From NCBI GenBank assembly GCA_021789355.1, contig JAJYJR010000260.1, positions 1 to 7,811 on the forward strand: a stretch of DNA of 7,811 bases, in the 5' to 3' direction. This document shows, in pieces, positions 6,311 to 7,811 of the stretch. Both the position numbers and the translations under genes were made by a program. This stretch comes from Chloroflexota bacterium (GTDB taxonomy: Bacteria > Chloroflexota > Limnocylindria > Limnocylindrales > CSP1-4). Position 1 is the first letter of the stretch. The number at the start of each line of letters is the position of its first letter. The notes beneath the pieces are model-generated. The model ran no database searches. It saw nothing but the letters and a program-made list of their open reading frames with translations, and had not been told where the DNA came from.

Positions 6311-6507
6311 CGCCGCAACCGGACAGCGAGGCACACCACCAGAGCGAAGACGCCGGCTAGGTCGATCAGTTCGCGCGGACTACATCAAACACCGCCGCCG
6401 GTGCCCCGCTGCACCACAAGGCCCGAAGAGCCGCAGCAGGCGGCCCATTCTGCCGGAGCGTCGGGGTAGCTGCGCCCCCGGGTGTGGTCCCGCTTGCCGG
6501 TTGGGTT

Positions 6508-6513
6508 TATGAT
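6508..6513 (+). promoter_or_regulatory. Candidate -10 promoter element
   Basis: TATGAT, one base from the TATAAT consensus, stands out in a GC-rich stretch 140 bases before the chosen GTG start of the PAS gene. The position for a -35 box (6485-6490, TGGTCC) is a poor match, so the promoter call is tentative. Confidence 0.3.
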
Positions 6514-6640
6514 CCCTGAACCTTCCGGGGCCGGTGCCGGGGCGTTCCCGCCGCAGCCGCAGGAGCGTCATCGATCGAGTCGCAGCGATGTCGAGATCAC
6601 GTCCCACCCGATCGACTGCGAGGCGGGGGCCGGCGGTGGC

Positions 6641-6647
6641 GGAGGGG
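6641..6647 (+). promoter_or_regulatory. Ribosome binding site deciding the PAS gene start
   Basis: GGAGGGG sits six bases before GTG 6654. The upstream alternative, ATG 6588, has AGGAG at 6561-6565, 22 bases away, too far to be used normally. This favours GTG 6654. Confidence 0.5.
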
Positions 6648-6653
6648 CAGGCG

Positions 6654-7811
6654 GTGGGCGATCGGCGCGCCGCCGGGGCGGCCCTGGCCGCGAGCGAGGG
6701 CCGCTTCCGCGCCCTCTTCGAGCAGTCCTGGGTGGCGACCATCATCCATCGCGACGGTGTGGTCCTGGCGGCCAACCCCGCCGTGCTGGCGCTGTTCGGC
6801 TACACCGACGTGACCGAGGTGCTGGGCACCTCGGCGTTCGAGCGCCTCTCCCCGCGGGTACGCGAGGCGGTCGTCGAGCGGAGCCGGCGGCGCGCCGCGG
6901 GGGTCCCCGAGCCACTCTCCTATGCGTCGGTCGGCCTGCGTCGCGACGGCACCGAGTTCCCGGTCCACCTGCACGCCGCGCCGATCGAGCTACCCGATGG
7001 ACCCGCCATGCTCGTCTACCTCACCGATCTCACCGACCAGCAGCGCAGCGAGACCGAGCGGGACCGGCTGATCGAGGCCCTCCAGGAGAGCGAGCGCAAC
7101 CTCGCCGCAGCGCAGCGGATCGCGGGCATCGGGAGCTGGGAGTGGGACCTTGCCACGGACGCGCTCCGCTGGTCCGACGAGCATTGCCGGATCTTCGGCA
7201 TCGAGCCGGGCACCTTCGGCGGAACGAACGAGGCACTCTTCGCCTTCGTCCACCCCGACGACCGCGCGCGCATGGCGGAAGCGGACCGTCGCTCGCGCGA
7301 GGAGGGAGCGGCCTACAACTTCACCCACCGCATCATCCGGCCCGACGGCGCGGTGCGCATCGTCCACGAGGACGGCGCGATCATCCGCGACGCCGCGGGC
7401 GCAGCGGTCCGCATGGTCGGCACGGTGCAGGACATCACCGAGCGGGTGGCCGCGGAGGCCGAACTCGCCCGCCTCGCCACCGTCGTCGAGCAGGCCTCCG
7501 ACTCGATCGTGCTCACCGACGCGCAGGGCACCATCGAGTACGTCAACGCGGCCTTCGAACGGGTGAGCGGCTACACGCGCGAGGAGGCGATCGGCCAGAA
7601 CCCCCGCATCTTGAAGAGCGGCGTCCAGTCCGACGCCTTCTACCGCGAGATGTGGGCCACGCTCGTCGCCGGCGGGGCCTGGCGCGGGTCCCTCGCCAAC
7701 CGGCGCAAGGACGGCACGCTGTTCAAGGAAGAGGTGGTCATCAGCCCGATCCGCGACGCGGCGGGCCAGATCATCCACTACGCGGCGGCCAAACGCGACG
7801 TGACCGCTGAG
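6654..7811 (+). CDS. Multi-PAS sensor protein, N-terminal part (cut by window end)
   Basis: The first 386 codons of a sensor protein contain three tandem PAS domains. PAS1 (about 14-130) starts with ASEGRFRALFEQS and ends in LTDLTDQQRSE. A short helical linker follows (131-150). PAS2 (about 151-266) has GIGSWEWDLATDALRWSD, HPDDR (200-204) and the PAC end VGTVQDITER, typical of the PAS_3 type. PAS3 (about 271-386) has ASDSIVLTDAQGTIEYVNAAF, GYTREEAIGQNPRILKSG and the WRGSLANRRKDG core, then AAAKRDVTAE where the window ends. Such arrays feed histidine kinase, GGDEF/EAL or similar output domains, which would lie to the right; none is visible. There is no membrane segment or signal peptide, so it is probably cytoplasmic. 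The ligand of each PAS is unknown: PAS3 lacks the Cys of flavin-binding LOV domains. The start was chosen for its ribosome binding site; ATG 6588 would add 22 low-complexity residues. GC3 is very high. Confidence 0.88.
   Translation, partial: MGDRRAAGAALAASEGRFRALFEQSWVATIIHRDGVVLAANPAVLALFGYTDVTEVLGTSAFERLSPRVREAVVERSRRRAAGVPEPLSYASVGLRRDGTEFPVHLHAAPIELPDGPAMLVYLTDLTDQQRSETERDRLIEALQESERNLAAAQRIAGIGSWEWDLATDALRWSDEHCRIFGIEPGTFGGTNEALFAFVHPDDRARMAEADRRSREEGAAYNFTHRIIRPDGAVRIVHEDGAIIRDAAGAAVRMVGTVQDITERVAAEAELARLATVVEQASDSIVLTDAQGTIEYVNAAFERVSGYTREEAIGQNPRILKSGVQSDAFYREMWATLVAGGAWRGSLANRRKDGTLFKEEVVISPIRDAAGQIIHYAAAKRDVTAE

Larger units (their letters stand above)
6311..6653. other. Intergenic region before the PAS sensor gene
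   Basis: No convincing gene is seen. The long plus-strand open frame through this stretch is an Arg/Gly-rich out-of-frame reading that continues antiphase to the PAS gene. A promoter-like TATGAT lies at 6508-6513. The final 66 bases (6588-6653) are open in the PAS frame from ATG 6588, but their Arg/Ser/Thr/Pro composition and lower GC3 suggest a leader rather than coding sequence. Confidence 0.5.

Noticed and set aside
5282..6334. 350-aa minus-strand open frame
   Set aside because: It spans the end of the MBL-fold gene and all of the G1 peptidase gene antisense, with Arg-rich composition and no motif.
6482..7810. 442-aa plus-strand open frame
   Set aside because: It is extremely rich in Arg, Gly and His; the frame that starts at 6654 reads as three clear PAS domains instead.
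7492..7811. Third PAS domain as a blue-light LOV domain
   Set aside because: The segment equivalent to the LOV GxNCRFLQ motif reads GQNPRILKSG, without the photoactive cysteine.
1..7811. CRISPR array, tRNA/rRNA gene or insertion sequence
   Set aside because: No regularly spaced direct repeats, no cloverleaf-compatible segment, and no transposase or terminal inverted repeats were seen. The near-identical bases around 3579-3602 and 4074-4097 are Asp-box coding repeats.

Overview
The window is GC-rich bacterial DNA with dense, mostly plus-strand coding. It has no rRNA, no recognisable tRNA and no phylogenetic marker gene. The very high GC3 of the right-hand genes, a membrane-anchored Asp-box propeller and a bacterial G1 (eqolisin-type) peptidase would suit a Chloroflexota- or Actinomycetota-like soil bacterium. 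That placement is inference and cannot be settled from this window.

Left part (1-2541): about 440 bases with no convincing gene are followed by four tightly packed plus-strand genes: a 149-aa helical protein of unknown function, a SecB-like chaperone-fold protein, a putative PD-(D/E)XK nuclease, and a 141-aa helical protein of unknown function. Genes 1 and 2 overlap, and the later gaps are 18 and 36 bases, so the four look like one operon. Genes 2, 3 and 4 share one reading frame and are separated only by a TAG stop plus 6 or 12 sense codons. Their codon choice is more relaxed (GC3 about 57-78% in hand-counted samples) than in the genes to the right (about 90%). A SecB-like protein beside a nuclease-fold protein and two orphan small proteins resembles, in general logic, toxin-antitoxin-chaperone or anti-phage cassettes. 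I recognise no described system with this composition, and it is the strongest candidate here for something new.

Middle (2542-2726): an intergenic strip with two inverted repeats. The first lies shortly before a five-T run and may end the operon.

Right part (2727-7811): four apparently independent plus-strand genes with strong GC3 bias. They are a membrane-anchored protein with a C-terminal Asp-box (BNR/sialidase-like) beta-propeller; a metallo-beta-lactamase-fold hydrolase with all metal ligands; a short G1-family peptidase that keeps its catalytic Gln and Glu but lacks the usual signal peptide and first strands; and, after a non-coding stretch with a good -10-like hexamer, the first 386 codons of a multi-PAS sensor protein that runs off the window. 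Spacing and content do not suggest a shared pathway among these four.
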